The position numbers and the translations under genes were made by a program. The notes under the pieces were generated by a model. That model ran no database searches. It was not told the DNA's origin and saw nothing but the letters and a program-made list of their open reading frames with translations. Positions 35,263-47,539 of a DNA stretch of 64,000 bases are shown piece by piece. How positions within the stretch are numbered: position 1 is the stretch's first letter; each line of letters starts with the position of its first letter. The DNA is from Homalodisca vitripennis. Lineage: Eukaryota > Arthropoda > Insecta > Hemiptera > Cicadellidae. Where the stretch lies: NCBI RefSeq assembly GCF_021130785.1, contig NC_060211.1, positions 125,747,001 to 125,811,000 on the forward strand, in the 5' to 3' direction.

Positions 35263-36089
35263 GTATCATGGAGCATTCTTGGACAATCTTTTTAAAAAGA
35301 AAATATTCTAATAGGTATCGCAAATTAATATGGTGAAGAAACTTGTACGTACATTTTTTGTAAGAGTTTCGTTTCCGAATGTAGGAAGTTAATCAGGTGT
35401 ATTAAAATAAATCATTAAGTACAGGTAAATAATTATAGTTTGTTAATAAGTTTGGTACATCATGAGAGTGCACCACTATTGCAAATATTGCCATTCATAT
35501 ATTTTTAACCGTTCACTGCGGTGTGAACACTGTCACCATAAAAGTACAGCAACGTGGTTCTGTGGAAGGGGGAGGCGGCGTCTCAGCTACTAAGTGTTTC
35601 TGGTAATAAATTTTATCACTTATCGTTCACCAGTTTACTACACTATAACTACTTCAATCACTAACAGAAATACATTTATAAGCTACGTTCTTTTTGTCAA
35701 AAGGATCACTGGATCTTTATCTTAACCCGACATTTTTAGAATGTTTAGGCGTCATGAAATAAATATACAATTAGTTTCAAAACTACAGACACAGAAAGAA
35801 CCTGATTCTAGATTACTAATCTTTTGTTAGGAGTTAAGGCTCCAAGGTGTAAAATACGCTATCAAAATATTTATTTTAGTTAATTTTTTATTATTGTCAA
35901 AACTTTTGACATTCTGTTAACAACGAATGTTACAATGATGGAAACGTCCTAGGAAAATACTCTCTGGCATAATGCTGTACTTTATGCAAAAAATATCTTC
36001 CAGTGTGTTTATTATCAAATGTAAAATGATCAGTTATAACACTTAAAAATCTGTTAATGTTGAACTTACCTTCAGTTAACCTCCTTTTC
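35263..36089. other. No gene recognised
   Basis: AT-rich DNA with a small GC-rich patch at 35545-35590 (GGAAGGGGGAGGCGGCGTCT). No frame or repeat is supported. Confidence 0.45.
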
Positions 36090-36398
36090 AATGAAGCGCC
36101 TTAAATCTGACGCTATCACAGATTTTATTCCTGGAATCTTTCAGTCAAGTTGTTCGGAAGAGATCCAAAAACAATCGGTGACGAAGAAGCTCTAAACGAA
36201 CTATTTGCATCGTTTCGATATCAGAGACACCTTCAAATCATAGCTCAATCTAGGTGTAGAGTTTGGACCTCTTCAGACGAACATGACTCCAGATTCTAGG
36301 AGGCAAGTCTGCAACAGCCATAGGTTCCATGTGCTGCACTAAGAGGAAGGTGAAGTGGAGGTGAACTCAACATTGACATTGAATCAACCCTTCTCATG
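36090..36398. mobile_element. Foldback-element family, copy 3 (both arms)
   Basis: The left arm (36108-36165: TCTGACGCTATCACAGATTT, CCTGGAATCTTTCAGTCAAG) faces a right arm (36265-36315: CCTCTTCAGACGAACATGAC, TCTAGGAGGCAAGTCTG) that is its approximate reverse complement. Outside, AAGAGGAAGGTGAAGTGGAG and CATTGAATCAACCCTTCTCA match the right end at 30733-30778. Unlike copy 2, the middle is a single non-repeated segment, so this copy is probably closer to the unexpanded form. Confidence 0.75.
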
Positions 36399-36823
36399 AA
36401 ATTCACGTAGAATCATCCCATCTACATTACATAAAAAGCATTATTTATTATTATCAATAACAATTAGTAATTTTAGGGGAAAAGTTTACAAACAAATGTT
36501 GAAGGATTCAAATGATAAAGCCAAATCATTTTTATTACTTGGTTTTAATTAAAATACGCTATGTATAAAATTAGTTACACATCTGTCTTCAAATAAAGAC
36601 TGTGCTTCTCTGTTCTGGTACATAATAACTCAGAGCATGAAATTGTCATTACAAATTCAAATGTGTTCCTGCATAGATTAAATGTGAAACAGAAATACAG
36701 AAGTTGATTCTCATAACCAACATTATTTGTCTCAAATGTTTGATCAAACTACAGTACTTTAATCAGCCAATGAATTATAAATGACTCAACAGGACAATAT
36801 TTTGACAAATTTCTTTTTTTTAG

Positions 36824-36953
36824 AGGAGAAGCCGATCTCCTTTCATGCCTTATTCTGCCCGTCCTCAAGGGCCACTGGCCTGTGCGAGGATCTGTTGATG
36901 AAGCCATTGATGTAGATCAAGATCATTCACCCAAAATTGTTGATTTAGAAGAT
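36824..36953 (+). CDS. Candidate internal exon, unknown product
   Basis: This is the best exon candidate in the window. A textbook acceptor (TTTCTTTTTTTTAG, ending 36823) precedes an open, GC-richer segment reading GEADLLSCLILPV, then KGHWPVRGSVDEAI and DVDQDHSPKIVDLED. The acidic, hydrophobically patterned peptide is unlike the low-complexity translations of background DNA here. The donor would be GAT|GTAACA at 36954, weaker than the acceptor; without it the frame continues to a TGA at 36993. With these limits the exon begins with the last base of a codon and ends on a codon boundary. I do not recognise the protein family. It may belong to a host gene whose other exons lie outside the window, or to an unrecognised transposon. 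Confidence 0.42.
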
Positions 36954-37149
36954 GTAACAAACTTGAAAATAGTTTTTTTTTATTTCTTTGAGATGAAAAA
37001 TGTAGAGTGATAGTTGAATAACGATTAAATTTCAAATTGCTTGGCCCGTTAAGTCAGTGGCTCAATTAGCGATGACAATTTTCCAACACATTTTCGTTTT
37101 TTAATTTGTTATTAAAAGTGTGTTTGCTAAAATAAAACAACCATTGGAG

Positions 37150-37267
37150 CTTTCGGGCTAAGAAAATTATGTTTTGTGGTCATGAGAAAGTCTCCCGCTG
37201 TCCATACCTGACGTTAATTAAGGTGCGCCAACCTTCTAGGTCAATTAATGACGAGGGTACACATGAG
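37150..37267 (+). CDS. Candidate exon, unknown product
   Basis: An open frame from 37136 ends at a strong donor, CATGAG|GTAAGTGAG (GT at 37268). The peptide reads KKIMFCGHEKVSRCPYLTL and KVRQPSRSINDEGTHE. The possible acceptor is weak (CCATTGGAG, ending 37149). It lies 0.2 kb after the candidate at 36824-36953. With the boundaries chosen the two do not join in phase: that one ends on a codon boundary, this one starts with one leftover base. They may not be consecutive exons. Product unknown. Confidence 0.28.
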
Positions 37268-37489
37268 GTAAGTGAGATTATAAATATCTGAGGAAACTTG
37301 AATATTATTGATAGCTAACGTTTGTACATTTAATGAAGGAACTTGCAATGTCGTGTCAGATTTGTGTCATATGTGAATGACATGGATGATAGCACTAGAC
37401 AAGATGCAACCCGTATTAATCAGTGTCGTTGTTGAAAGACATCCCCCAAAAATAAAGTATACTGCAGCCAAGCAGAATACGGAGAGCAA

Positions 37490-37575
37490 GCCAGACCACT
37501 TAGCACTAAAATGTCGCGGAGTGAAAAGGAGCTAAGCTAAGTGAATCAATAAGTGAAGCGCCTACAAAACTCTAA
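37490..37575 (-). repeat. Dispersed repeat family E, copy 1
   Basis: On the minus strand 37575-37490 reads GTAGGCGCTTCACTTATTGA, TTCACTTAGCTTAGCTCC and TTTTAGTGCTAAGTG. The plus-strand segment at 54454-54535 has the same words in the same order, with a few substitutions. A more distant relative lies at 47105-47160. Confidence 0.85.
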
Positions 37576-38204
37576 GTGTGTCTCCTTGCAGTGTTTTAAT
37601 ATCTCACATTTTCTGTTAAAAAACTTGTATTTAAATTTATCCTATTTTTAGTGTTATTGCATTTCTTTGAAATAATTATATTATTATAATATTTAATTAT
37701 AGATATATATGTAATTATTGTAAATGTATTTAAATCAATTGATCTACTGTACGTACTTTAAAAATTAGTATCCCATGTTTTACACGTTTTACGTTGTATT
37801 TGTGTCATTTTCTAGATAATATACTTTGGATCTAAAATTGTTTCTCGGATATTCGTTAAAAACGAAAATAAATCGTGCTACTTTTAAAATACTAAAATTA
37901 CAATATAAACATTTTAAATATTGCTTGATATCTTACAAAAAAAACAGAAGTATTACAATTAATATAGATCCAAGAGTTATTGAAAAATACACAAAATCTA
38001 ATTATTTAGAACATTAATTTTATACATTTCGCTAATTCCCTGCCATTGCATATTTGTAACGGTGATGTATGAATTTATTACTTTTTAAACATGGACTACT
38101 CTTTGGACGAGGATAACAATTTTAGCCGATATTTATTCAAAGTTTCAATATTCACCACACTATTTAGATTTAAATTATTGAGTACAAAATTATTGTCTAA
38201 GCAT
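37576..38204. other. No feature seen
   Basis: AT-rich DNA closed in all frames except a 63-codon low-complexity frame at 37826-38017. Confidence 0.5.
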
Positions 38205-38720
38205 TAGTGTTAATTAGTACCGAAGTAATAAAGTCTGTATTACGCTGTATCTATATTTGTTTGTCCGCACGATGTATGAAAACTGAACACAGGACTGACA
38301 TGAAGACTAAAATATTTTGTATCAAGCTTCGATCGAGTTCGATAATGGGACCTGTCAACCCACGGATTTGGTTTGATGTTTTTATATTGGTCTCTCTAAT
38401 GGCCATGATGTTAACGAGAAAATTGTAGATATTTACCGAACTTTACAGGTAATAAACGGACTTTGTTTACAACTTTTTAATATGTTTTTATTATATATGT
38501 TAATATGTGACACAGCAACACATGTAGCGTAACTATCCACAAGATATCTCAGGAAGGACTTGGTTCACACAATTCCTTCAAGGAAGGGAAGTCAAAATTT
38601 TGCCTTCAAGGGAGATATACAATTCTTGTTTATGTAATTTTCCGTAGTACATCTCAGGAACGAAATGAGTTATAAAGTTTTGCAAGTAAACTCGGAGAAG
38701 CCTATTACTGCTGTCGCAGA
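38205..38720 (+). repeat. Dispersed repeat family D, copy 2 (fragmented)
   Basis: TTTGTTTGTCCGCACGATGT at about 38257-38276 matches the CTGTCTGTCC..ACGATAT block of the family. Then ACATGTAGCGTAACTATCC and ACAAGATATCTCAGGAA at 38519-38556 match, in reverse complement, 62590-62630. CGTAGTACATCTCAGGAACG follows at 38643. The order agrees with the other copies, but an insertion or unrelated DNA separates the pieces. Confidence 0.6.
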
Positions 38721-39320
38721 ATCTACCTTGCACTACTATAATCGAACTTACTACGAAAATATTGGTAAGAGAGTTAAATAAAGTATCTTTGGTTTAAAAT
38801 ACGCAATATCCTATTCATGAATAATATTCACATCGAGTTTCGTTTAGTCAAATTCAAGAATAAATATAATGCGTTGTTTATGCTAGAACATACTAGTTTA
38901 TATGTTGTCTTACTATTAGTACGAAGAATTTAAATATTTTATGAACTGAGTAAAACGTCTGAAAAAATAAAATAAAATTTATTTTAAGATCATAATTTTT
39001 AAAGTTTTAAATAATTCGGGAAAATATAATAGGCATGCTGTGAAACAAATTACTTTCACATTGGATTGTATGTCTTGTGTTATAAATACAACGATACATA
39101 TATAAATTTATACCTGTTGCAATAGTCAGTTGACTGGTATTTAGTTTTCTGATTACATGATAGTTTGCTTATATACGGGTAACACATGTGTAACAAAATA
39201 CAGCCAAATACAGAATAATTGATGGGCAAATTGTAAGGATTCTGTGGTGTGATCATCCAGCAAATGAGAGTTCCGGGTCAAAGTGCCGGCGGAGCAATAA
39301 TTTTAAAATAAATCTTACTT
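38721..39320. other. No feature seen
   Basis: AT-rich; nothing supported. Confidence 0.5.
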
Positions 39321-39366
<46 letters not shown>

Positions 39367-39440
39367 TAAATATAAATATAAATAAAATATAAATACATAT
39401 ATAAATATATGTATATATAATATATATATACATATTCATA
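39321..39440. repeat. TA microsatellite with AAATA/ACATA-type degenerate flank
   Basis: A pure TA run (39325-39360) grades into TATAAATATAAATA and TATATGTATATA variants up to about 39440. Confidence 0.95.
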
Positions 39441-41635
39441 CATCAGGATAAAAAAATTATTATCAAATATGTTAGTATTAACAGGTATAATATCTCTACA
39501 TCTTAACCGTATCTTCATAAATAAACGCAAAAGTTAATTTTAACAGTCTCTTAAAATACCAATCCTTTAAGACAAGTCTCTCACACAATCATTATAATAG
39601 TTTACTATTTAAAAAAACTGAAACAGAACAGTTTTATTTGTGACGTGTGAGAAATATAACATTTGGGTAGTTGCTATAGGGACTTAGTTATTGACATTTA
39701 TGTTAGTGAATATATTATATATTACTTTAGTGTACATAAATGATTTTTAGTAAAACTAGATCTTAAGAAATGAAATATTACCTAATATACATATATTACA
39801 TATTATAAACAGTATTGCAATATTACCAATAGCAGTTTTCTTTGAATATATATTATAAATTTAAATGTATTTTTAAATAGATTTAAATACATGCAATGAA
39901 TCAAATAAATGCAAATTTTAAGAAGAATTAAGAAATTATAAAATATAAATATAGACGTTAAAACAAAGAATAGTGAGACTAAAATTTTAGCAATTGGATT
40001 GTAAACCTGTTTCAAAGTATTGGAGGGCCCTTCTTCTTGCCCAATTATTGTTTCTGTTATTGACTTGATTTATTCAAACGCCATAGATGGGTATTTTAAT
40101 TTGGAGAACCTGCTCTAATTACAATATGAATATTTCTGAGCAATATAAACAGATATTGTAATAACAGCTTCAAAGAGAGGACGTGCCTTATCGGCAGGAT
40201 CGCTGTTTAGAGGAGTTCCGGAAACTGGCAAGGGCGCTGCGCATACTCGAGGCACGAGTGCCTAATTGGGACTTGTGCAATGTGCAGTGTTTATATCTCC
40301 TACGATAACTAATGCACTTTGTTTGTAAGCATTGTTTTTGTTGTTGAAGCTGCTCTCAAAATACAATTCACAGTTTTGAATGTCGCAAAAAGTAATGATT
40401 ATTTATTATTGGAAAGGTTAAAAAGATGTTGGATGGACTTCATGAGGTGTGTCAATCATGACCAACCCCTTTCTTCTGCTTCAAACCTTGAATTTAGGTG
40501 AACGGGCTTTGTAAACGGAAACCTTTTATAAAGGTGAGATGACAAGTCCCAAAGATGTCTGACATTAGTGACTTTTATCAGGAGAAACCCCATTAAAAAT
40601 CAAAACACCATAAGTTCCAGCTGTATCATGTTCAGAATAGATTCTAAAAAGATCCAATAAAGTACCTTCTTCTTGCTTGAAAGATACTCGTAAACGAGAT
40701 GTCATTATTACTGGGAGAAATCCCCATTCCCGTCCCGAACTTCATCTTGTTTCATCAGGACTAGGAACTCAGGACCTATGATGATGTTTGGATCCCTGAA
40801 CATCATCAAATACCCTTTCTGGAAAGAGAGATTCCTGCGTATCAATTTTACCCGGGTAATCGCCATGATCACTTGAAAGATTCCAGTCTAGCCAGAAGCT
40901 CACAGACCCCATCAGAGGTCTACCAAGCACCTTAGAAAGGATAGCAATGTGTCCCTAAAATTTAACGAAACCAGTAATGAATTATAAGTTGAAGAAATTC
41001 TTTATTCCTCTCTTCACCCTATCTCTGTATATCAAGCGCGGTTACTAGGGATATAAAAAACAGTTATTGAGCATCCAAACCTGGTCTCCAAGCGTTCTGA
41101 AAATAGGAGAACAAGATTAATATATGTATTCCAAAGTTTCAAAGTTTGTTCCTCACTAACATGTGCACATCAAGGCTGAAATCACAAACATCGATAGCTC
41201 TAAAAAGCAAATTAGTGAGTATAAATTATTTATCATTGATTGTCATACAGCCAATGATGTTAACTAGTGCGGAATTGTTGTCGAATAGTTCAGAATAAAT
41301 ATATAAAAATGGTGAAATTAGCATTTTCATATCTATGTAATTTAAGGACTATTTTCAAATATATATTAATCTAAAAATTTATTGCGTAAAGTAGTAGAAT
41401 TTTAAAGAACTGTTTTGTAGCTGTTTTATAAACCAACTCCGCTCTCACTTTCTTTTTAGTGGGACGAGTAGAGTTTTATTCATTCATTTGTCAATAGAAA
41501 ACTGTGGTAGTATGGTTTTTTTAGAAAGATTACTATGTAATGTCTTTGATTGAGTAGTGCGATTACATAAAATGCATATGTAGTACTTTAAAATTGGTAT
41601 ACATTTTTAGTTTAAACAACGCATGTTTGGCTCGG
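39441..41635. other. No gene recognised; GC-richer islands at 40175-40310 and 40700-40950
   Basis: At 40175-40310 one frame is open as EFRKLARALRILEARVPNW and contains the perfect inverted repeat AGGCAC-GA-GTGCCT. No splice signals bound it well. The second island has a partial internal echo: GGAGAAACCCCATT at 40581 and GGAGAAATCCCCATT at 40714. Both islands are unlike the AT-rich surround and could be decayed exons or old elements. Confidence 0.4.
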
Positions 41636-41705
41636 AGAATAGCTTGTTAAACTGCTATAGCTGAAGGTTTGCCAGTTCGGTCCTGGCGCTGGACCAACGG
41701 TTAGG
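41636..41705 (+). repeat. tRNA-like SINE head
   Basis: AATAGCTTGTTAAACTGC at about 41638-41655 resembles an A-box, and CCAGTTCGGTCCTGG at 41675-41689 resembles a B-box at about the right distance. A proper cloverleaf cannot be folded, so this is at most a tRNA-derived SINE relic. Confidence 0.35.
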
Positions 41706-42092
41706 TACTGCCCATTGTCTAATGTGCCATTACATGGGCTAATGCTGATGGTACGGACAAAATGAATGCTAAAAATAATTCATTGTAAGTCTTGGTAAAC
41801 ACAATAGAACAGCATTTGTTGAGACATCTACTTTTCTCGTATAGTTGGGAAGTACAAATGAATCATTCTCGTAATCTGAAGTCATTGTAGGAGTCAAAAA
41901 TAGTTCAACAGTCATATACCTAATCTAACTGTTAAGATTATATCTCGACAAAAATCTGATATTTATACAAAAAAGCAATCGGGAAAATTGGAAATGTATG
42001 ATGTGTTTGTTGACTTTGTTTCTCTTCATGTGATCAATATATGTACTTAAAAACATATTTAGGGACATTTTAGAAACATGGCATATTTCTGC

Positions 42093-42335
42093 TGCCAATG
42101 GCGCAGTGTAGCGGGTACAACAGTTATCGCAAGATAACTGGATCAAGCAACGTCGAACCTACCTGCTGCTTGGATGGGTGCCCGCTGAGCGATCCTGTCC
42201 TTGCAAGCAGCCCGCCTGTTTGTGGTGGTTCGGAAGTCACCTTTAAGCCGTTGGTCCCCAGGTTAAGTGTTAGGGTGGGCTTCTTAGCTCTAGCTTAGCC
42301 TGGTAAATAAGGCAATCTTTACTTAATTTTTTTAA
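42093..42335 (+). mobile_element. SINE with chimeric tRNA-like and 5S rRNA-like head
   Basis: The start AATGGCGCAGTGTAGCGGGT looks like a tRNA 5' half. It is followed at 42145-42160 by CAAGCAACGTCGAACC, like the 5S rRNA internal box A (AAGCAGCGTCG in fly 5S). CTTGGATGGGTGCCCGCTGA at 42167-42186 corresponds to the 5S box C (CTTGGATGGGTGACCGC-type). A GC-rich body follows and the tail GGTAAATAAGGCAATCTTTA passes into T-rich DNA at about 42335. This is a 5S-derived (SINE3-like) element read from internal pol III signals. The open frame at 42098-42298 is incidental. Confidence 0.72.
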
Positions 42336-42664
42336 TTTTAAATTTTATGTTTCAAGTTAAAAAAACTTATCTCATTAGTTAATATTTTTTTTGAAATGTA
42401 TAACTGTCTAATATTTATTAATACAAGTTTGGAATCTACTAAAATAGAGTTTGAGCCCACTACTTTATTTTAGGCAAAGATGCTCTATTTACAATAATCC
42501 TTGGACAATGCCTCTGCGCCATTTTCCACTCTACTAATGTCCGAAAAGAAGATTGATGGAGGATAACAGACTTGATCTGAGCGGTAATAAATGATATGAG
42601 ACCATTCAACCGCAAACGACAACCATTTATTGTCAGTCGCGTACTCTTTGTGGTTTAAATTGCA

Positions 42665-42735
42665 CTCAGCTCGCGTCTAACAAAGGCGAACTTGTAAGTC
42701 CTGTTGTAGTTCGAATCCCTAGACGTTTCTCCTAA
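42665..42735 (+). repeat. tRNA-like fragment (SINE relic)
   Basis: GTAGTTCGAATCCCTAGACG at 42706-42725 is a good B-box/T-arm. CTCAGCTCGCGTCTAAC upstream could be a degraded A-box, and GGCGAACTTGTAAGTCC sits where an anticodon arm would be. Acceptor-stem pairing is absent, so this is not a functional tRNA gene. Confidence 0.35.
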
Positions 42736-45700
42736 TCTTGCTATAGCTCTTATACTGTATTGTATAATATATTGAGAGAGCTTGAACTAAAATGGCAGTA
42801 ACTCTCAACAATTAGTTCATGACAAAAGTTCTATGAATTAAATATTAAATGTAATGTAATTTCAACCAACATAATTAGCTGTAATTGTTAAACAAATATG
42901 TTGTAAACACGTTAGTATGTGGTTAGCAACAAGGACGTAGTCCTTGCGATTCGTCGTAAGTCTGAATTACAAAGATTTATTCTGTCCCACGCAGTCGTAT
43001 TATGTGTTCGAAATTACTACAGTAGTGTGCGCTATATTGTTCGCAGGCAATATAAGCCCAGAAAATATATTGACGGCAAGACATTTTCAAGAAGAAAGTT
43101 CTACCTACTAGAAAGTTATAAATGTGCCAAGAACAGCAATTAAATTATTTTCTCTACGAAACTCTCCTCTCATATCCTCTGATTGCTGTGTTAGCACTAT
43201 ATTTGGACAGTATAAACTACTGCCACCTAACAATATTTAATATATAAATACACTTTGAGATACGGCAATCTTTAGGAAATAGTTTCTGAAACATACACCT
43301 ATTATCATTTTGAAGACTGTTCTGAAAGTGGTGTTGATGTCGTATTAAATTATGCACATAGTTTTTTCAAACTTTTGGATATTCTAACCCAGTGGTTTAA
43401 ATATTGTTCATGTAATAGTAATCGATGACGTCTCTTTTGGAAGTAAAGGGATCTGCAACATTTTCATAATTGCCATTAACCACGACAAAAATAGTTGGAT
43501 ACTTCTCGATTAAGCAATTGTATACTCAAATGGATACTTCTTAAAGCACCCATTCAAGTCATTATTTGATATCAAGAAGTTTAATAGATGTATGGAGTGG
43601 AAGTGGAAGTTTAATGACACATAGAGAGGGGATATTAACACCTAATAACATTTACCTGTCTGAGAAAGCTCTAAGAACGGAGGAGATGTCGTTAACAGAA
43701 ACTTATTTTATTTTTATTACAACTAAACTTTAGCGTATAGTTGACTATACCATGAAGCGACTAACGAGAAATGCTCTAGAATGGACGAACACTGAGGTGT
43801 TTGTTTCACAAGATGGTATATACGATGCAGAAGGTTCAGGACGAGAATAGAATATGAGAACATTAAAATAAAAGTTTAAGAGCAAGGCAGTAGCAGTAGC
43901 AGGGCGTCTGAATGGTTAATTATGACAGATACTGTAGCATCACTTCAAAGTCTAACTAAAGGAGTCCTGGTACTTCATTACTGCCATTGCGAGACTTGGC
44001 GTGTAACAGAGGCATTTTGAAACATGTCGCCGAAGTTTTAATTAACACTGTAAGTTTCAAACCAATTTATGTAAAGTTAAAAATAAGATTTGTACGTTTG
44101 GAAACTCATGTACAGTTTACACAGAGTAGGAATAATTCCGTAGTAAGTGATGAGTTTAATGACGCAGAGTGTTCAAACAAGTTGCTGTTTTAAAACTTGG
44201 ATTAAGTTTTACATCCAATCCGTCGTTAAGTGTGTTGTAATTTTCAATCACATAACAAGTACTTAAAATGAAGCCATTAAATGTTTAACGGTTAGAAATA
44301 AAATTAAATACAATTTTAACGATTCAACAATAATAATATGTATCTAGCATTTTCAAATCACGTTTATTTAAAAAAAAACTCCCAATTATATATTATTTAT
44401 AATAACACTATTGATTTAAATAGATCAAATCTAAAATGATAAACTATTGAAAACTTGTAACAGTGATAGTTGTATTTTATAGTTATCTACATCTGTATAA
44501 GAATTGAGAATATCTGGATATTGAGAATATTCAAAGTGTACTTGTGCTATAAGACACAAATATTTTTATATAAGGATAGTACTATAATATTCTTCGTTTA
44601 AAAATCGTGAAATACTCAGCTTTATATATCAAATTTCATGGAAGAGTTTTACTAATCTGAAATAAATGTTTTAATTGTGTGATGGAACTAAAACTCTAAG
44701 CAAACGAAATTTGTAAATAATTCTCAAGAACTAATGACTATTCCTGCAAATAAAAAATATTAAGACAATTATTAGAAACACTTTTATTTGACTTTAGTAA
44801 ATGAAATAATATTGCATTAAAATTTGTAAAACACGTTGAATAATGATGTAATAAATAGTTAACCATTATTTGTAAAAAGCACATGTTTAAGCAAAACATA
44901 TTTAAGTTATGTAACTGAATAGTGCCACTGATTGAATTCAATTTTCATTAGCATTTGAATGACATTTAAATACATGTATTAAAGCCGGTCACTTATTGTA
45001 CATCAGTTAAAATATACTGTTATTCCAATAATATAATAAAATTAATTGTAAGGTTACTAACACAGTCAATCCCTAAAAGATTTGTTACACAATAACATTT
45101 TTTGGATCACTTCTGACCTGGTCGACTCTGTACCATGTAGGGCAGGTTGCGTGAAGCAGATGCTCAATTTCCACTGATCCACCTATTAGTTTTTTGTCGC
45201 TAGCTTAGAGGGATGGTATTGAGAAGATCTTTATACTAATATTTTCCATGTTCACCATAGAAGAAGATGTTTTTATTACTGCCACTGTCTTTATCTGATA
45301 ACAAAGGATCTTTTGAGCCCGAGAGGAATGTAAAGGTTTTGGACTTATTTATCCTTTCCATCGTTGTCAAAATTAGTGATTGATGAGTAACACTGGGAAA
45401 GTTAAATTTTCCGGATGTTTCTGTCTTGGTTTAACGATGCCTGTGGCTGTCAAGGATATTCATATGCATGTTTTTTTTTATATTATCGTGTATGTTGAAG
45501 AGCTAAGCGCCTATTTCTGGTTTTCTTCATCCCGGTCGAAATGACATGAATAGTAAAACATGTTTATATTACAGATGGTTATTTTTTACGTTCATGTACT
45601 GAAATTTGATAAAGACTGTTATTAAAAATGTTCTCCTTAGTCTTAACGAGCCGTATTTCACATATGAGATCCGGTTACCAACTATTAAGAAAAGTTGGTT

Positions 45701-46867
45701 ACGATCACCAGTAATGTATTTCAAAGAATGGTTATTATTTATATTATGACTGTTATACATAAAAATAGGACTTATATATTGTAAATGTATTGTTTTCGGT
45801 ATATTGTGAAATTACCTGTACAGTTACGCTGGACAGGGAGCGTTTACGATGTACAGTGGTGACAACGGACATTTTCAACTTTTATCCCACAACTTGAAGT
45901 GAAAATAGAAAAGAAAATGAACAAAAGGAAGGGCAGAAGTGCTACTGCTATATGTAAATATGAATAACCTGGTTTACCTTTGGACTGGGATTGGGGTCAA
46001 ACAATCTCAACCCGCCTATATACCTGCGTGCTGCTACCCACTACTATCCGCCACTTCTACCTGCTACGTTCTTCAGAAAACTTATATCTAACCTCGTTGG
46101 TACTAATAATTACCAAGAGTTAGAAAATAATGGGATAGGTTTATAATTTATCAGTTTTTCGTAACAAAAGTTACATGCAGTGAGAAAGTAAGAGACAGAT
46201 TGAAGTTTGTCATTGCATTCAAAATTGAACCTACTTGATGAAATATACAGATGCTTATATAGAAGTCAAACTATCTGTATCTTCTTGTCATAATATAAAT
46301 AAGATATTATACATTATTTTGTAACATTAGGTAAGTTAGTGTTATGAAGATTGGGGTTGCTGCTTTTTATTCAAAATCTTATAATTTATAAATTGTAAAT
46401 GTTTTATAAAAAGCGTTCTCATTTTGATAACATTTGTTTCAATTAACGAAAAACATATTCTGAACAACAGTTTTTGTTACTAATAAGTTATATTTAGTAG
46501 TAAAATGTATCTAATAGTACAAAATTACCTCGTAGAGGCCCACGTCGACAATTTTTCGATACATATTTGTTAAACATCTCTCTGCATAAAATTGTTGTGC
46601 CATAAAAATAATTCTATCCATATTACGTATACAAGAAAGAGTAAAAGTGGGATATGCAGCCGATTTACAAGCGATAAATACGAAAGTAATTGTTGTGTCG
46701 ACAGTTCATTTTATACTCGTATTCAGTATACACCGTTTACACAAAAGGTTCTGTTTTGTTGAAATTGCTATTTATGTCGACATTTAAAGGCTATTATGTT
46801 GGAAAAAATCAGCTATCAAGGAAAATAAACTACTTTATTTTGTGAGAAATTTGAAATATATTCTTTC
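42736..46867. other. No gene recognised
   Basis: A long AT-rich stretch. A 74-codon basic frame at 42919-43143 and a 68-codon frame at 43987-44193 were examined and match nothing I know. GC-richer pockets at 45110-45190 and 45970-46080 have no sustained frame. No tandem or inverted repeat of note was seen. Confidence 0.45.
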
Positions 46868-46914
46868 CAAAGAAAAAAAAAAAAAAAGAAAAAAAAGACA
46901 AACAAAAAAACTTC
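46868..46914. repeat. A-rich low-complexity tract
   Basis: A run of A with G and C interruptions that could be the poly(A) tail of a retroposon, but no body is recognisable upstream. Confidence 0.8.
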
Positions 46915-47084
46915 AGTGAAAACACAAAGGATGTGAAGCGATTTGTAACTCTGTTTCTAGACCGTCCAATAATAGTGATAGGGCTAAGTTTGAAGTCCAC
47001 TGTAAAGTTCTGAACCCGATAGCACAGTATATTATGACCGATACGCCATCCACTGTGGCGGACAGATGAGTGTTGAAAGCGACA

Positions 47085-47225
47085 GAGCGCGCGGTGGTAC
47101 AGTAGCGTCTCGTAGTCGCTCAATTATTGATTCTCTCTGCTTAGCTCCGTTTCTACTCCCGGATGTTTTCCGGGTATGTATCCAAATACGCTCCAGTTGC
47201 TCTCGTATTTTCACACTCAAATAAA
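47085..47225 (+). repeat. Dispersed repeat family E, diverged copy 2
   Basis: GTAGTCGCTCAATTATTGAT, CTGCTTAGCTCCGTTTC follow the order of family E (CGCTTCACTTATTGATTC, TTAGCTTAGCTCC). The identity is visibly lower than between the copies at 37.5 and 54.5 kb. The minus-strand 76-codon frame here reflects the GC content. Confidence 0.5.
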
Positions 47226-47482
47226 CATTGGCGTTTCTTAAAAAGTAATGCTCTCTAAACACAGTGGTTTGGTTTGCGATTTGGAGAAGATATAGGCTTT
47301 ATGTTCAATTTAAATTGAAATAAACTTGTAATTTAGATTATAATTTTTTAATAACACACATTCATGATACAAATACGCTTATTTAAGTACAACTAAAAGT
47401 GGTTTGTTAAATGTAATAGGTATTTTGTCATGTACTTCAGCGCAATCATCATGTATTAACCTGAAACGATTGAAAATTTACA

Positions 47483-47485
<3 letters not shown>

Positions 47486-47530
<45 letters not shown>

Positions 47531-47539
47531 ATATATATA
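47486..47539. repeat. (TA)n microsatellite
   Basis: Two TA runs separated by a phase break (TTATAT at about 47519-47523). Confidence 0.96.

Noticed and set aside
42145..42190. 5S rRNA gene
   Set aside because: Only the internal control boxes resemble 5S. The start is tRNA-like, the ends do not pair and a SINE body and tail follow.
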